From the NCBI GenBank assembly GCA_052326585.1, contig JBKQLU010000030.1:10608-74607 (forward strand): a stretch of 64,000 nucleotides of DNA, given 5' to 3'. This document shows, one piece after another, positions 1-8,369 of the stretch. The DNA comes from JAPLJC01 sp052326585. Its GTDB lineage: Bacteria; Desulfobacterota; Desulfobaccia; Desulfobaccales; 0-14-0-80-60-11. Position numbers and translations under genes: made by a program. The notes under the pieces were generated by a model. It was given only the letters and a program-made list of their open reading frames with translations, was not told the origin of the DNA and did no database searches. Each line of letters starts with the position of its first letter. Within the stretch, counting starts at the first letter, position 1.

Positions 1-819
1 GGCATTATCTTTCTTGCGGCCATTTCCGGGCTGTTGCTGATCTTCTTCGGGGGCTTGACCGAGGCCCTGATTCCGCTCTTTGCGGTGGGGGCCTTCGGGG
101 CCTTTCTCTTCTCCCAGGCCGGCATGGTGATGCACTGGCTGCGCCACAAAGGCCGGGGATTCCGGATTGCCTTGACTTATAACGCCCTGGGCACAGTGAC
201 TACCGCGCTCGCCCTGGTGATTATCGTCGCCGCCAAATTCGTGGAAGGCGCCTGGATAACGGTAATCCTCGTGCCGCTGCTCGTGTTTCTGCTTCTCAGG
301 ATCAAACGCCACTATGAAAGAGTCGCCCGGCAGGTGGATCAGCCTTTAGAATTGCAGGCGGTTAAATTGCAGACTCCCATCGTGATTATCCCGATCTACG
401 GTTGGGACCGGGTCGCCGAGATGGCCGTGCGCTTCGGTTTGCTCCTCTCGGATGCAGCCTTCGCGATCCATGTGAGCACCGACCAGGAGGAGTCGCAGCA
501 GCTCAGGAAAGTCTGGGCCGAGAAGGTGGAGAAACCCGCCAAGGCCGCCAATTTTGCGATTCCCCGCCTGGAGATCATCTCTTCACCCTATCGCCGGATT
601 GACCAGCCGATTTTGGATTTCGTGCAAAAAACCAGGAAGAAGAACCCGGGCCGGCTCATCGCGGTGATCGTGCCCCAATTAGTTGAGCCGCACTGGTACG
701 AATACGTGCTGCACAATATACACGCCGCCAGTCTGCGGGCCGCGATCTTTAAGCTGCGGGACCGGGACACCGTGGTGATCGATGCGCCGTGGTATTTACG
801 GGAACCACAGGGGAGTTAA
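1..819 (+). CDS. APC-type amino acid permease, C-terminal part (5' end outside window)
   Basis: The frame is open from the first base, so this is the last 272 residues of a larger protein. It starts inside the membrane domain: hydrophobic segments at about residues 1-20, 24-45 and 58-95 end in a basic stretch (LLLRIKRHYERV). After this comes a soluble tail of about 165 residues opening with TPIVIIPIYGWDRVAEMA and containing an alternating beta/alpha pattern like a universal-stress-type domain. This layout (permease core plus soluble C-terminal domain) is known in APC superfamily amino acid transporters of about 600-700 residues. The substrate cannot be told. It converges with the histidine kinase downstream. 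The broad family call is fairly safe; the USP-like reading of the tail is inference. Confidence 0.75.
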   Translation, partial: GIIFLAAISGLLLIFFGGLTEALIPLFAVGAFGAFLFSQAGMVMHWLRHKGRGFRIALTYNALGTVTTALALVIIVAAKFVEGAWITVILVPLLVFLLLRIKRHYERVARQVDQPLELQAVKLQTPIVIIPIYGWDRVAEMAVRFGLLLSDAAFAIHVSTDQEESQQLRKVWAEKVEKPAKAANFAIPRLEIISSPYRRIDQPILDFVQKTRKKNPGRLIAVIVPQLVEPHWYEYVLHNIHAASLRAAIFKLRDRDTVVIDAPWYLREPQGS

Positions 820-887
820 CCAGAGCAGATTGTGGGGGCAGGATGGTGAGCCGCACCCTGCACCAGCAGAGCCTGCCGGCCTTAAGC

Positions 888-2447
888 CTATTCCTTGGGG
901 AGAGAAAAGTAAAAGGTCGCGCCTTCGCCGACTATGCCCTCCGCCCAGGCCCGGCCGCCATGCCGCTGGATGATGCGCTTGACAATGGCCAGGCCGATGC
1001 CGGTGCCTTCGTATTCGGCGCACGGGTGCAGGCGCTGGAAGGGACGGAACAGGTTGGTGATATAACGGTTATCAAAGCCAACCCCATTGTCCTTGACGTA
1101 GTAAACGGTCTCTCTCTTCTCTTCCTTGCCGCCCACCTCAATGACTGCCTCTTTTTTCGTGCTGGTGTATTTAATGGCGTTGCCCAGCAAATTCTGCATG
1201 ACCTGATTAAGTAAGGATTGATCACCCAAGGCCGGGGGCAGGTCGCCCAGCACCAGGCGCAAATCCCTTTGCGGCGCCTCAGCCCGGAGTTGCTCGAAAA
1301 CCTGCCGGGCCATGGCGGTCAGGTTGATGACGGATTTCTTTATCTGCAAACGCCCCAAGCGGGAGAGCGCCAGCAGGTCGTCGATGAGATGTTGCATGAG
1401 GGTGGCATTGGCGATGATGACCTGGAGAAGCCGGCGGGCTTCGTCATCAAGCTTATCGGGGTGCTCCACCAGCAGCATCCGGGAAAAACCCTGGATGGCC
1501 CGGACCGGGGTCTTAAGGTCGTGAGACACGGAGTAAGAGAAGGACTCCATCTCCTCGTTGGCCGTCACCAGGTCGGCGTTCAGCTTCTCCTGGCCTTCCT
1601 TTTGGGCGGCCAGATCTTCCGCCTGAGCCTGGAGCTCTTCATTGGTGGTCGCCAGCTCTTCGCTAAGGGCCTGTTGATTCTCTAACATACTCTGCCGTTC
1701 GATTTCCTGCTGCTTGCGCGCGGTGATGTCGATGGCGTAAATTCGCAGCACGTTGAGTTGGCCGACAAAATAGAGACTCTCAAGAAAAACGGCGCCGTTG
1801 ACCTCCACCTCCCTATGGAAGTGTTTCTCGCCGGTCTCTTTGGCTGTTGTGAATATCTCCTGCAGGTCGTCTGGAAGGAATTTACTAAGGTCCGCCGCCT
1901 TCCTCATCTCCCCGAGAGCCTCCAAAGCCGCCAGGTTATAAAAGGTAATGCGGCCATCGATATCTATCTCCAGGATGGGCTGGGGATTCTCTTGGGGAAA
2001 TGAAGCCAGGCGCTGGATTTGCTCCTCGGCCTGCTTGCGCTCGGTGATGTCGCGTGTGATTTTGGCGAAGCCGCGCAGGTGTCCTTGCTCGTCACGTAGA
2101 GCAGTGATGGTAACATCGGCCAAAAACCGGGAGCCGTCTCGGCGTACGCGCCAACCCTCTTCTTCGTAACGGCCTTGGGCAGCGGCTCTATCCAATTCCT
2201 GCTGCGGGTGTCCGGCGGCCACACTTTCGGCAGTATGGAACCGGGAGAAATGCTGGCCGGTTATTTCCTCGGCGGTCCACCCCTTGATCCGCCGGGCCCC
2301 TTCGTTCCAACTAACCACGCGCCCTGCGGGATTGAGCATGAAGATGGCGTAGTCCTTGACCCTATCCACCAGTAGGTGAAACTGCTCCTCGTTCTGGTTC
2401 AGGATCTCCTCGGCCTGCTGCGCTTCAGTCTTGCCTTTATCGGCCAC
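888..2447 (-). CDS. PAS-domain sensor histidine kinase
   Basis: Protein of 519 residues with a GTG start placed 5 bases after AGGAG. Two PAS domains come first (about residues 18-135, with a PAC-type end FAKITRDITERKQAEEQ, and about 140-250). A Glu/Gln-rich coiled coil (about 250-295) leads into the dimerisation domain with the H-box SVSHDLKTP (phosphorylated His). The ATPase part has the N-box NLLGNAIKYT, DNGVGF and GTGIGLAIVKRII. No transmembrane segment or receiver domain is present, so it should be a cytoplasmic sensor that passes phosphate to a separate response regulator, which is not next to it (orphan kinase). The H-box and ATPase core resemble phytochrome-like/CHASE-type kinases of the HisKA class. 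The stimulus is unknown. Confidence 0.9.
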   Translation of the reverse strand: MADKGKTEAQQAEEILNQNEEQFHLLVDRVKDYAIFMLNPAGRVVSWNEGARRIKGWTAEEITGQHFSRFHTAESVAAGHPQQELDRAAAQGRYEEEGWRVRRDGSRFLADVTITALRDEQGHLRGFAKITRDITERKQAEEQIQRLASFPQENPQPILEIDIDGRITFYNLAALEALGEMRKAADLSKFLPDDLQEIFTTAKETGEKHFHREVEVNGAVFLESLYFVGQLNVLRIYAIDITARKQQEIERQSMLENQQALSEELATTNEELQAQAEDLAAQKEGQEKLNADLVTANEEMESFSYSVSHDLKTPVRAIQGFSRMLLVEHPDKLDDEARRLLQVIIANATLMQHLIDDLLALSRLGRLQIKKSVINLTAMARQVFEQLRAEAPQRDLRLVLGDLPPALGDQSLLNQVMQNLLGNAIKYTSTKKEAVIEVGGKEEKRETVYYVKDNGVGFDNRYITNLFRPFQRLHPCAEYEGTGIGLAIVKRIIQRHGGRAWAEGIVGEGATFYFSLPKE

Positions 2448-2643
2448 GACTACTCCTGATAAATTTACAGCATTGCAGTATAGGTGGAGATTAGAAATTT
2501 ATCACATCAATTTTTAGAGATAAAGAAAATTGTCTGAACATAGAATGGGGTAAGGGTCTATCCCGAGGTTGAGACGGTAATCTTATGATTCATGGTAGTC
2601 GCTGACTTGCCAAACCCTTCTCTCATCGTAATTTTAAGGCCTA

Positions 2644-3765
2644 TTACAAGCCGGTTTTGCTCCGCTGCTTGGCCCGGGTCACGCAGTAAATACCCTGCCC
2701 GGCACGGGCCGGGGCGTAACAGGCATTGTCTGAAACACATTCCGCTTTGCGGCGGTCACCCTGCCGCCAGCGCTTGACCAGCCCCGGCTCGCAAATCAGC
2801 GGCCGGCTCATGGAAATGTAATCGGCCGTGTCCTCCCGGACTAACTCCTCGGCCACCCCGAAGGAGCGGATGCCGCCCACCAGAATCAGCGGAATGGTGA
2901 CTCGCTGCTGATAGAGGCGCGCCGCTTTCCGGTAATAGACCTCCTGCTGGGTGGTCTTCAGCCTGCCCCGGCGCACCGGCTGGAATTTTTCCGGGGAGTA
3001 CATGGTGCCGCCGGAGAACTCAACGGCATCGAGGGAGGCCTTCTCCAGCCTCCCGGAGACTTCTACGGCCTCCGGGCAGGTCAGGCCGCCATCCAGGAAA
3101 TCCTCGGAGTTGATCTTGATGAGAACCGGAAATGCCGGTCCCACCGCCTCCCGGACGCCTTGCACCACTTCGAGGAGAAGGCGCGCCCGGTTCCCGAGTT
3201 CGCCGCCATATCGGTCGGTTCTCTTATTGAAGGCGGGGGAGAGGAATTGGCTGAGCAGGTAGCCATGGGCGGCATGGAGCTGCACCGCGTCGAAGCCTGC
3301 CTCTTTGGCCCGGGAGGCGGCCTGCGCGAAGGCGGATACCAGGTGGGCGATATCCTCCCTGGCCGCGGCGCGACAGGTGGGGCGGCCGTTTTCCTCGCTC
3401 GCCGAGGGCCCGCAGGGCTCCAGGCCGCTCAGCCCGGCATTGGCCCGACAGCCGGCGTGAGCCAGTTGCAGGGCGATCTTGCCTTGGGCGGCATGCACCG
3501 CCCCGGCCAGATCCTTAAGCCCGGGGAGGAAGCGATCGTCATAGACCGCCAATTGGCCGGGACCGGCCTGGCCCTCGGGACTGACGAAGGTGTGGCTGCT
3601 GATGATCAAGCCCACTTCTCCTTTCGCCAGCTCGACCAGCAGCTCAATGAGTCTGGGGGTGACGGCGCCCTCCTTATCCGCCAGACCCTCCCAGGTCGCA
3701 GAGCGTACGAAGCGGTTGGCCAGGGTCAGGCCGTTAATACTAGTCGATTCAAACAATTCAGGCAT
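2644..3765 (-). CDS. NADH:flavin oxidoreductase, Old Yellow Enzyme family
   Basis: FMN-dependent TIM-barrel oxidoreductase of 373 residues. Support: the N-terminal LFESTSINGLTLANRFVRSAT segment that opens the barrel, QLAHAG, the active-site LHAAHGYLLSQFLSP (His-x-x-His pair that binds the substrate oxygen), NKRTDRYGG, and the phosphate-binding end PLILVGGIRS...ISMSRPLI. It ends soon after the barrel, so it lacks the second FAD/NAD half of 2,4-dienoyl-CoA reductases, and the C-terminal cysteines (CVSDNAC) do not form the usual CxxC...C cluster motif. The ATG at 3765 sits 8 bases after AAGGA; a TTG six codons upstream is also open but less likely. It is the last gene of a minus-strand run after the MFS carrier (80-base gap), which suggests the two handle the same enone-like or aromatic substrate. 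The substrate is unknown. Confidence 0.88.
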   Translation of the reverse strand: MPELFESTSINGLTLANRFVRSATWEGLADKEGAVTPRLIELLVELAKGEVGLIISSHTFVSPEGQAGPGQLAVYDDRFLPGLKDLAGAVHAAQGKIALQLAHAGCRANAGLSGLEPCGPSASEENGRPTCRAAAREDIAHLVSAFAQAASRAKEAGFDAVQLHAAHGYLLSQFLSPAFNKRTDRYGGELGNRARLLLEVVQGVREAVGPAFPVLIKINSEDFLDGGLTCPEAVEVSGRLEKASLDAVEFSGGTMYSPEKFQPVRRGRLKTTQQEVYYRKAARLYQQRVTIPLILVGGIRSFGVAEELVREDTADYISMSRPLICEPGLVKRWRQGDRRKAECVSDNACYAPARAGQGIYCVTRAKQRSKTGL

Positions 3766-3845
3766 GGCAATCGTCCTTTTCAAGATGTTGGCGTTCCGGC
3801 GCTAGCCGCGGGCAGAGACTTATTCTAACATGAATGATGGCCGGC

Positions 3846-5069
3846 TTAATCAAATTCGGAGATGCGGGGTTTGAGGGTGAAGGCCAATACTATGGAGATG
3901 GCGAGACAGGCAATCATAAAATTGAAGCCGGCATTGAAGTTGCCGGTCACATCCACCAGGTAGCCGATTATTACCGGGGAGAGTAATCCAGCCGCCTGGC
4001 CGCCGGTATTGAAGATGCCCACCGCCCGGCCGGTAATCTTTTTGGAAACCGAACTGACCGGCAAGGCCCAGACCGCGGCCAGGGCCGCAGTTAAAAAGAA
4101 GCCGGCCAAGGTCTGATAGACCACCAGCAGATCCAGCGACTTTACCGTGTACATCAGGTAAAGCAGCACCGCGGTGAGAAATTGAAAGATGATTACCGGC
4201 ATTTTCCGGTTGTTCCGGAAAGGGCCGTCTGAGAGCCAGCCCCCGAAGAGATAGCCGACAATGCCGACCGCAAAGACGAGGGAAACCTCCAGCCCCATGG
4301 TCTTCATGGGCATGTGCCGGGCGATGACCAGATATCCCGGCAGCCAGGACTTGAATCCCCAACCGGCGATATTGAAGATGGAAAACATGATGGTGGACTT
4401 CCAGACTACGGGTTCCCGCAGCACCTGCCAGAAGGAATAGTGAGCTTCTTCGGGCTGCGCCTCCCCGGTTTTTTGGGCTTCTGCCAGTTCCTGGAGCCGG
4501 GGCGGCTGGTCGGTGACGAAAATGGCAATCAAGACCGTCACCAGGATTCCGGGGATTACCAGGCTATAGAAGACGGCCCGCCAGCCCCAGTAAGCCATGA
4601 CCGCCACGGCGAAGAGCGGCGCCACTGCCGGCCCCAGAGAATTGGAAGAGAGGATGACCGCCGTGGCAAAGGCTCGCCGGCTGGGTTCGAACCACAGGGC
4701 GATGCTCTTCATGGAGGCCGCCGGATAAGGGGCTTCACCCACACCGAAGATCACCCGGGCGATGATCATCTGCACGGCGTTGCCGACCGCCCCGGTCACG
4801 CCGGTAAAGATCGACCAGACGGCAATGGCGCAGACCATGACCTTGCGGGGCCCGAATCTGTCCACCAGAACGCCCCCGGGCATTTGACAGACCGTATAGC
4901 CGATGAAGAAGGCGCTCATCACCGCCCCCATGAGCGTCTTCGACAGGTGGAATTCCTTGCCGATATAGGGAATGGCCGTGGAGATGACCATGCGGTCGAA
5001 GTAGCAGAGAAAATAGCCGATAAAGATCAGAAACAACACAAAGGTTCTTCTATCCAACTTCCATCTCAT
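3846..5069 (-). CDS. MFS transporter, organic-anion (ACS-like) type
   Basis: Inner-membrane carrier of 407 residues with about 12 hydrophobic segments. Family signs are the short N-terminus followed by FVLFLIFIGYFLCYFDRMV, the loop 2-3 motif GGVLVDRFGPRKVM and the loop 8-9 motif GGWLSDGPFRNNRKMP. The Y-FDR segment in the first helix is common in the anion:cation symporter (ACS) branch that moves hexuronates, phthalate and similar organic acids. The start follows GAGGTAAGGGC. It lies between the UGSC-like gene (119-base gap upstream) and the Old Yellow Enzyme gene (80-base gap downstream), all on one strand, so joint transcription is likely. A role in importing a small organic acid for these enzymes is inference. 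Confidence 0.87.
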   Translation of the reverse strand: MRWKLDRRTFVLFLIFIGYFLCYFDRMVISTAIPYIGKEFHLSKTLMGAVMSAFFIGYTVCQMPGGVLVDRFGPRKVMVCAIAVWSIFTGVTGAVGNAVQMIIARVIFGVGEAPYPAASMKSIALWFEPSRRAFATAVILSSNSLGPAVAPLFAVAVMAYWGWRAVFYSLVIPGILVTVLIAIFVTDQPPRLQELAEAQKTGEAQPEEAHYSFWQVLREPVVWKSTIMFSIFNIAGWGFKSWLPGYLVIARHMPMKTMGLEVSLVFAVGIVGYLFGGWLSDGPFRNNRKMPVIIFQFLTAVLLYLMYTVKSLDLLVVYQTLAGFFLTAALAAVWALPVSSVSKKITGRAVGIFNTGGQAAGLLSPVIIGYLVDVTGNFNAGFNFMIACLAISIVLAFTLKPRISEFD

Positions 5070-5188
5070 TGCCCTTACCTCTTGCGCCCGGTATAGGGTC
5101 CCAAGGTCCCAAAGGGCGACATGCCGGGCGGGGGCCCGGGTTCTAGAGGAAGAAACGGCTAGAGCCCTTGACTCCGGCCGCCGGCCCT

Positions 5189-6889
5189 TTAAACCTTGAA
5201 CTCTCCCAGGCCCCTGGCGATCCGGCCGTCGGGCAGCCGGATCGGCTCCAGAATTCCTTCACTATGCAGGGCCCAGGGAAGAATTACCTCCGAATGGCCG
5301 CCGCGGCCGCCGGCCACGACAATTTCCACGTCCTTGGGGGAGCGGGTCACCGGCATGGGGTGCATCTTCTCAAAGCCCGGGGGGCGGACCGGCATCAGGC
5401 CGCGGTTCCTGACCATGGGAGCCTGGTGGTAAACGTAGGTATGGATATGTTGTCTGAGCCTCTCCTTATCATATCCGTCCCGAGCCAACATTTTGGCATG
5501 GTCCGGGGTAATGACCAGAATCAAGGGGCCGGGGATATAGGAATTATTGGAGCCCAGCGTAGTGCAACAATCCGTCAAGGTATCGAGCAGGTCCCCCCCG
5601 TTCTGGCTCAAGAAATCTATGATGTCATGGGGGGGTTCGGCCTTTAAGACATAGACGGTGGTGGTCTGGGCATCATAGTGCTCCTCATTCATGGTGCTCC
5701 AGGGGGTCAGTTTGGCATCCTCTGCGAAACAGTAGGTATATTCCGCCTGAGACGCCAGGCAACCGAGATCGCAGACCCCGGGCACGGCGCGGAAAAAGTT
5801 GATTAGGACCAGGTTAACGGCCCGGCCAATGGTGGCGTTCGCCGGGAATCCGGGGCCCAGACAGCCCTGGCCGCCGTGGATGCCGATCTCCTGGGCCAGG
5901 GGCCCGCTCACCAGGACGAGATTGCCGCCGGGATGGGAGGTGGTGACGGACTGCAGGAAATTATACTTCTGGTTGGCCATGGCCTTGAAGGCGGTGACCA
6001 GCACCGGCAGGTGCCCGGGTTTGCAGCCGGCCATCACCGCGGCCACCGCCACGTCCTTGACGGTGAGGTCCTTGCCGCTGGGACCGATCTCCCGGGCCAG
6101 AATCGACCCAGGCGCGAAGGGGCAATAGGCCATCATTTTAGTAAGCCGCGCCGGGGTCGGCGGGATGACGGGCAAGCCATCGCTCAGATGTTCATGATTG
6201 AGGTAGTCCATGATTTCTTCCAGGAAACTGCCGGGCTCATGCAACTTTTCCGCGGTGATCTCCAGCCGCAAAGGCAGCAGGCCGTCTGCCGCAGGCGCGG
6301 CCTTATCCAAATTGAATTGCAGGTCGGCGCGTTTGCTCACTTCCGGGGGCAGCGTCAGGGATTCTAGGATGCCATCGATTTGAGCATCTACCTGGGCGAC
6401 GACCTCCTCTTTGGTGCTGCCTTGATAAATGTCCAGGGAACAGAGACAGAGCCGCCCGGCCCGGTAGAAGGCAACGCCCACGGCCAGTTGGGCGCCGGGC
6501 GGAGCGGTGATATAGACGCTGGGGATGCCCAGTTTTTCCAGGGCAATGGTGATAATGGCCGTGGCCGGCGTAGTGCCCATGTCGCCCAGGGCCGTCACTA
6601 CCGCCACCGGCTTGACCGCAGCCAGCTTTTTAGCATAAGCCTTGAGGTCTTCGGTCGTCTTGCCCCTGACCGTCTCGCGAAAATCAATAAAGTTAGAGAT
6701 GGACCGGAGCCGGAAGAGTTCCTTGATACGCGGGAAAATTTCGGTGTAGTTGCAAAATTCGAGTTTGGTATTGTTATAGAAGACGATGGGGCCTTCCTGC
6801 AATTTCTTCAAGGTCACTCGCGGGGCCATAATGAGTTGCGGCCGTTCCGGTTTTCCTCTCGGGTCCACGATTCCGGAAATTTTTGGCAC
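5189..6889 (-). CDS. UGSC-family-like protein with degenerate motif
   Basis: The start is taken as the GTG at 6889, 6 bases after GGGAGG, giving 566 residues; the longer open frame to 7114 overlaps the upstream gene and looks non-coding. The N-terminal part (about residues 1-190) matches the layout of UGSC-motif (seleno)proteins: a VDPRGKPERP start, GPIVFYNNTK, and the segment ALGDMGTTPATA followed by EKLGIPSVYITAPP. Where that family carries Sec/Cys-Gly-Ser-Cys this protein has Met104-Gly-Thr-Thr, so the redox residues are gone. The C-terminal part (about residues 225-560) has the conserved DGLPVIPPT, VAVAAVMAGCKPGHLPVLV and NLVLVSGPLAQEIG blocks. No biochemical function is established that I know of. 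It sits 61 bases after the DisA_N-like gene. Family assignment is from memory of motifs. Confidence 0.6.
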   Translation of the reverse strand: MPKISGIVDPRGKPERPQLIMAPRVTLKKLQEGPIVFYNNTKLEFCNYTEIFPRIKELFRLRSISNFIDFRETVRGKTTEDLKAYAKKLAAVKPVAVVTALGDMGTTPATAIITIALEKLGIPSVYITAPPGAQLAVGVAFYRAGRLCLCSLDIYQGSTKEEVVAQVDAQIDGILESLTLPPEVSKRADLQFNLDKAAPAADGLLPLRLEITAEKLHEPGSFLEEIMDYLNHEHLSDGLPVIPPTPARLTKMMAYCPFAPGSILAREIGPSGKDLTVKDVAVAAVMAGCKPGHLPVLVTAFKAMANQKYNFLQSVTTSHPGGNLVLVSGPLAQEIGIHGGQGCLGPGFPANATIGRAVNLVLINFFRAVPGVCDLGCLASQAEYTYCFAEDAKLTPWSTMNEEHYDAQTTTVYVLKAEPPHDIIDFLSQNGGDLLDTLTDCCTTLGSNNSYIPGPLILVITPDHAKMLARDGYDKERLRQHIHTYVYHQAPMVRNRGLMPVRPPGFEKMHPMPVTRSPKDVEIVVAGGRGGHSEVILPWALHSEGILEPIRLPDGRIARGLGEFKV

Positions 6890-6950
6890 GGTTAGTCCTC
6901 CCCTGGCGGATTGACCAGCATGGGAAATTTGCCCTTGAGAAGGGCAACAG

Positions 6951-8282
6951 TTAGCGCGGCATACCAGTCGGGGCCTGGATCCAGTAAGTGACAGACCCGT
7001 TGTGCCATTTGACGAACCGGACGTCGCCATCCTGGGAAATGACAATGGCAAAGGCATCGTGCAGTTCCTGGCAGAGCCGGTAGGCGGCCCGGTGGCGGGT
7101 CCCGACCCCCTCACTGAGCTCCGTCTCGATCAGGTCCCCCTCGGTATCGAGGGCGCGAGCCACCGTCTGCACTTCATCGATATCGCCCAGGATAAAGCCG
7201 CCGAAGCCGAGGAGTTCGGAGCGTTTGGTCAGGACCACGGCGCCATCGACTGCCGAGAGGCTGGCGATGAAATAGGCCAGGTCGAAGATGGCCTCATCGA
7301 GGAGGGCAATCTCCTCCTCCTGGCAGGAGACATAGTCCTCCCAGCCCACGATCTTGCCGGGATCAGCGGCATCTCCGAGAAGTTCGGCGCTGGTGTTGAA
7401 AATGCGCAGCATCAAGGTGAGGAAGCGCTGGCGCGCCTCATCATCCCGGATTTGGTATTTGATGCTGAGGTAGCGGTTTCCCGCCGCCAGGTCGGGAGCC
7501 AGCTCCGGCGGGAGATAGACCAGCATGCCGCCGTGGCGGGAATTGCGGATGACGCTGATAATCCGCCGCACCATTTGCTGGGCGACTATTCTACCAAACT
7601 GCGGGTCTAACCTGGCCCAGGGTTTCTTGGCTTTGGACCGCGCCGCGGCATGCAGCTCCCTCATTTCGGAGCGCACCGAGGCAAAACTCTCCGTGAGCCA
7701 GCGGGCCGCAAAGACATCCAGGGAGGGATAGTTTATCCGGCCGGCGTTCAAAGAAGCTATCATCCTGGGACCCAGGCTGACGGAGATCTGCCCGGGACCG
7801 GTCACGTAGATTATGGGACAGGAGGGCAGGGGGGGACAGGTCTTCCGGCCACCCAGGACCTCCTGCTGCCACCTGGTTCCCGAATTAATGATTCCCCAAA
7901 TTTGCGGCGTATTTTTCCGGTCGAGGGCGACCCCGACCAGCATGCGGGAATAATCCACCGCCGGAGTGAGGCGATGCAGTTCGTATTCAGTGAACGGCCG
8001 CGTCTTGGCGAAGGCGAGAGGTTGCAAGCCGCTGGGGGGTCCTTCGTGGGTTGGAAAGATTTCCGGGGCGCCGATGATGAGGCGAAACATGATGGGCCGT
8101 TCTTCTTCCCGCAACAGACTGGCCTGGTAACAGACCGAGATGACCTGCTCGAGCACGGCCCGTTCCGGGAGCTGAGCCCGGGGCTCGATGCCGTTGGTGC
8201 GGAGGCCTTCCATAAAGAGCGGGTCTCTCTGCAGATCGAGGATAAACGCGACCAATTCCTGGGGATAGGCATGGGCCTTCAT
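6951..8282 (-). CDS. DisA_N/DAC-domain protein, putative diadenylate cyclase with N-terminal sensor region
   Basis: Protein of 443 residues; the start follows AGGCGG by 6 bases. The last ~110 residues carry the two hallmark motifs of diadenylate cyclases: AVDGAVVLT (Asp346-Gly-Ala) and GVGTRHRAA (Arg396-His-Arg), spaced as in DisA_N domains, followed by a final beta hairpin (AFAIVISQDGDVRFV). These motifs bind ATP and metal for making cyclic di-AMP. The preceding ~320 residues are unlike the membrane segments of CdaA or the DNA-binding part of DisA; they resemble the uncharacterised N-terminal regions (DACNV type) of soluble bacterial DAC proteins. No membrane segment is visible. Being first in a minus-strand run with UGSC-like, MFS and OYE genes, it may act as their signalling partner, which is inference. 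Confidence 0.72.
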   Translation of the reverse strand: MKAHAYPQELVAFILDLQRDPLFMEGLRTNGIEPRAQLPERAVLEQVISVCYQASLLREEERPIMFRLIIGAPEIFPTHEGPPSGLQPLAFAKTRPFTEYELHRLTPAVDYSRMLVGVALDRKNTPQIWGIINSGTRWQQEVLGGRKTCPPLPSCPIIYVTGPGQISVSLGPRMIASLNAGRINYPSLDVFAARWLTESFASVRSEMRELHAAARSKAKKPWARLDPQFGRIVAQQMVRRIISVIRNSRHGGMLVYLPPELAPDLAAGNRYLSIKYQIRDDEARQRFLTLMLRIFNTSAELLGDAADPGKIVGWEDYVSCQEEEIALLDEAIFDLAYFIASLSAVDGAVVLTKRSELLGFGGFILGDIDEVQTVARALDTEGDLIETELSEGVGTRHRAAYRLCQELHDAFAIVISQDGDVRFVKWHNGSVTYWIQAPTGMPR

Positions 8283-8369
8283 TTGGTGCCGCCTGTGGGG
8301 CCAGGGCCCCGGTCAATATGGACAGAGGTTAAATGAGATCGCAACGGTCCTCCCTGCCAGGGGCGATTT

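Noticed and set aside
6890..7114. 75-residue N-terminal extension of the UGSC-like protein
   Set aside because: It overlaps the 3' end of the DisA_N gene and has antisense-like composition; a GTG with GGGAGG at 6889 explains the start.
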